A DNA stretch of 7,124 nt from positions 1 to 7,124 of the forward strand of contig CALMDF010000367.1 of NCBI GenBank assembly GCA_937864895.1, written 5' to 3'. Origin of the DNA: an uncultured Holophagales bacterium (GTDB taxonomy: Bacteria > Acidobacteriota > Thermoanaerobaculia > UBA5066). The notes beneath the pieces are model-generated. The model ran no database searches. It saw nothing but the letters and a program-made list of their open reading frames with translations, and was not told the DNA's origin. Shown here piece after piece: positions 5,819 to 7,124 of this stretch (positions are counted from its first letter, which is position 1; each line of letters starts with the position of its first letter). A program made the position numbers and the translations under genes.

Positions 5819-7124
5819 TCAACGGCCGGCCGCCCCGAGGATTCCGAGCGGGCCGAGGTCGCCCCGGGAGCGCTTCCCGGCGTCGTCGTCGGGCTCCCGC
5901 GGCCCTTCCTCCCGGGGCGCCGCGAAGAGCTCCACGCCGATCCCCGCCTGCCGCGTCACCATCTCGGCGTAGCGCCCCCCCGCGGCCATGAGCTCCTCGT
6001 GCCGCCCGCGCTCGACCACGGTGCCCCCTTCGACGACGAGGATCTGGTCGGCCCGGCGGATCGTCGACAGGCGGTGGGCGATGACGAACGTCGTCCGCCC
6101 CCTCAGGAGGACGGAGAGCCCCTCCTGGATGAGCGCCTCCGACTCGGTGTCGAGGCTCGACGTCGCCTCGTCGAGTATCAGGATCCTCGGGTCGGCGAGG
6201 AGGGCCCGCGCGATGGAGACCCTCTGGCGCTGCCCGCCCGAGAGCTTCACGCCCCGCTCGCCGACGACCGTCTCGTACCCCTTCTCGAACGCCTCGGCGA
6301 ACTCGTCGACGCGAGCGACGCGGCAGGCCGCGACGACCTCCTCCGCGGACGCCGAGGGGCGGGAGAAGGCCACGTTCTCCCGGATCGTCCCGTCGAAGAG
6401 GAACGACTCCTGCAGGACGACGCCGAGCTGCGAGCGGAAGGAGTCGAGGCGGACGGTCGAGAGGTCGACCCCGTCGACGGCGACGGTCCCCGAAACGGGG
6501 GCGTGGAAGGCGGCGACGAGGCCGATGATCGTCGACTTCCCCGATCCCGAAGGGCCGACGAGGGCCGTCACCGTCCCGGGCTCGGCCCGGAACGAGACGC
6601 CGTGGAGGACCTCCTTCCCCTCGGCGTAGGAGAAGCGCACGTCGTCGAAGACGACCTCGCCTCTCATCGGGGGCAGGGCCACCGTCCGCCGGGGGTCGAC
6701 GTCCTCGGGCGTCTCGGCGAAGACCTCCTTCGTCCTCTCGAGGCCGGCGAGGGCCTCGGTCATCTGGGTCCCGATCCCGACGATCTGGAAGACCGGGGCG
6801 ACGAGGAAGCCGAGGAGGACGGTGTAGGTGAAGAGGCCCCCCACCGTGAGCGTCCCGGCGAGGATCTGACGGGTCCCGACCCACATGACGACGACGCCGA
6901 CGCCCCCGAGGAGCGCCGTCGAGCCGACCGAGAGGACCGACATGCCGGTGATCGTCTTCAGGACGTTCGCGAGGAGGCGCGAGACCCCCTCGGCGAAGAC
7001 CGCCTCCTCCCGCCGTTCCCCGTGGTACCCCTTCACGACGCGGATGCCGGCGAAGGTCTCCGTGAGCCGCCCCGAGACCTCGGCCTGGATCTTCGACCTC
7101 TCCCGGAAGACCGGCCGGAGGACC
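5819..7124 (-). CDS. ABC exporter subunit, fused TM and ATPase (MsbA-like), 5' truncated by window edge
   Basis: The frame is open from the right edge (first full codon at 7123) to the TGA at 5819-5821, 434 residues; the start and the first transmembrane helices are missing. The first visible part, VSGRLTETFAGIRVVKGYHGERRE, is the intracellular coupling region typical of type IV (MsbA/BmrA-like) exporters. Two hydrophobic stretches follow, at about 62-87 and 95-118. The nucleotide-binding domain has Walker A GPSGSGKST (190-198), Q-loop Gln at 238, signature LSGGQ (294-298), Walker B ILILDE (314-319) and H-loop His at 350. All catalytic residues are intact. It should act as a homo- or heterodimer exporting lipid, drug or peptide; the substrate cannot be inferred. 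A charged, probably disordered tail of about 35 residues follows the ATPase (REEGPREPDDDAGKRSRG). The in-frame GTG at 7036 is internal, not the start. Confidence 0.94.
   Translation of the reverse strand, partial: VLRPVFRERSKIQAEVSGRLTETFAGIRVVKGYHGERREEAVFAEGVSRLLANVLKTITGMSVLSVGSTALLGGVGVVVMWVGTRQILAGTLTVGGLFTYTVLLGFLVAPVFQIVGIGTQMTEALAGLERTKEVFAETPEDVDPRRTVALPPMRGEVVFDDVRFSYAEGKEVLHGVSFRAEPGTVTALVGPSGSGKSTIIGLVAAFHAPVSGTVAVDGVDLSTVRLDSFRSQLGVVLQESFLFDGTIRENVAFSRPSASAEEVVAACRVARVDEFAEAFEKGYETVVGERGVKLSGGQRQRVSIARALLADPRILILDEATSSLDTESEALIQEGLSVLLRGRTTFVIAHRLSTIRRADQILVVEGGTVVERGRHEELMAAGGRYAEMVTRQAGIGVELFAAPREEGPREPDDDAGKRSRGDLGPLGILGAAGR

Overview
This is a GC-rich bacterial window with dense, short-spaced genes. 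All seven protein genes belong to recognisable families. The high GC content, the serA/DUF1015 pair and the stand-alone RRM protein suggest a free-living bacterium, possibly Acidobacteriota or a similar deep-branching phylum. That assignment is inference from gene style only; no rRNA or other phylogenetic marker is present.

Layout. At the left edge on the + strand lie the last 140 codons of a molybdopterin-dependent oxidoreductase (1-424). It overlaps the start of a NUDIX hydrolase (421-1020) and is probably co-transcribed with it. Converging on this pair is a leftward series on the - strand: DUF1015 (5478-4252), then serA (4190-2985), then a long-chain acyl-CoA ligase (2875-1031). DUF1015 and serA are 61 nt apart and look like one transcription unit for serine metabolism. 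The acyl-CoA ligase lies 109 nt beyond serA, behind a strong hairpin and a possible -10 box, so it probably has its own promoter. Divergent from DUF1015 is an 80-residue RRM RNA-binding protein on the + strand (5554-5796). It converges, with a 22-nt gap, on the C-terminal two-thirds of an MsbA-type ABC exporter subunit (5819-7123, - strand) whose start lies beyond the right edge.

How the genes work together. SerA converts 3-phosphoglycerate to 3-phosphohydroxypyruvate, the committed step of serine synthesis. Its DUF1015 partner carries a DGHHR motif reminiscent of the ParB/sulfiredoxin-like free serine kinases, so a role in the phosphoserine/serine step is a reasonable but unproven idea. The remaining genes are housekeeping or accessory and show no evident functional link to that pair.

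There is no non-coding stretch over 300 bases, and I saw no CRISPR array, mobile element, tRNA or rRNA. The features most worth checking are the DUF1015/serA pair, an 18-nt repeat present on both sides of serA whose 3' copy forms a terminator-like stem, and a possibly leaderless promoter ahead of DUF1015.
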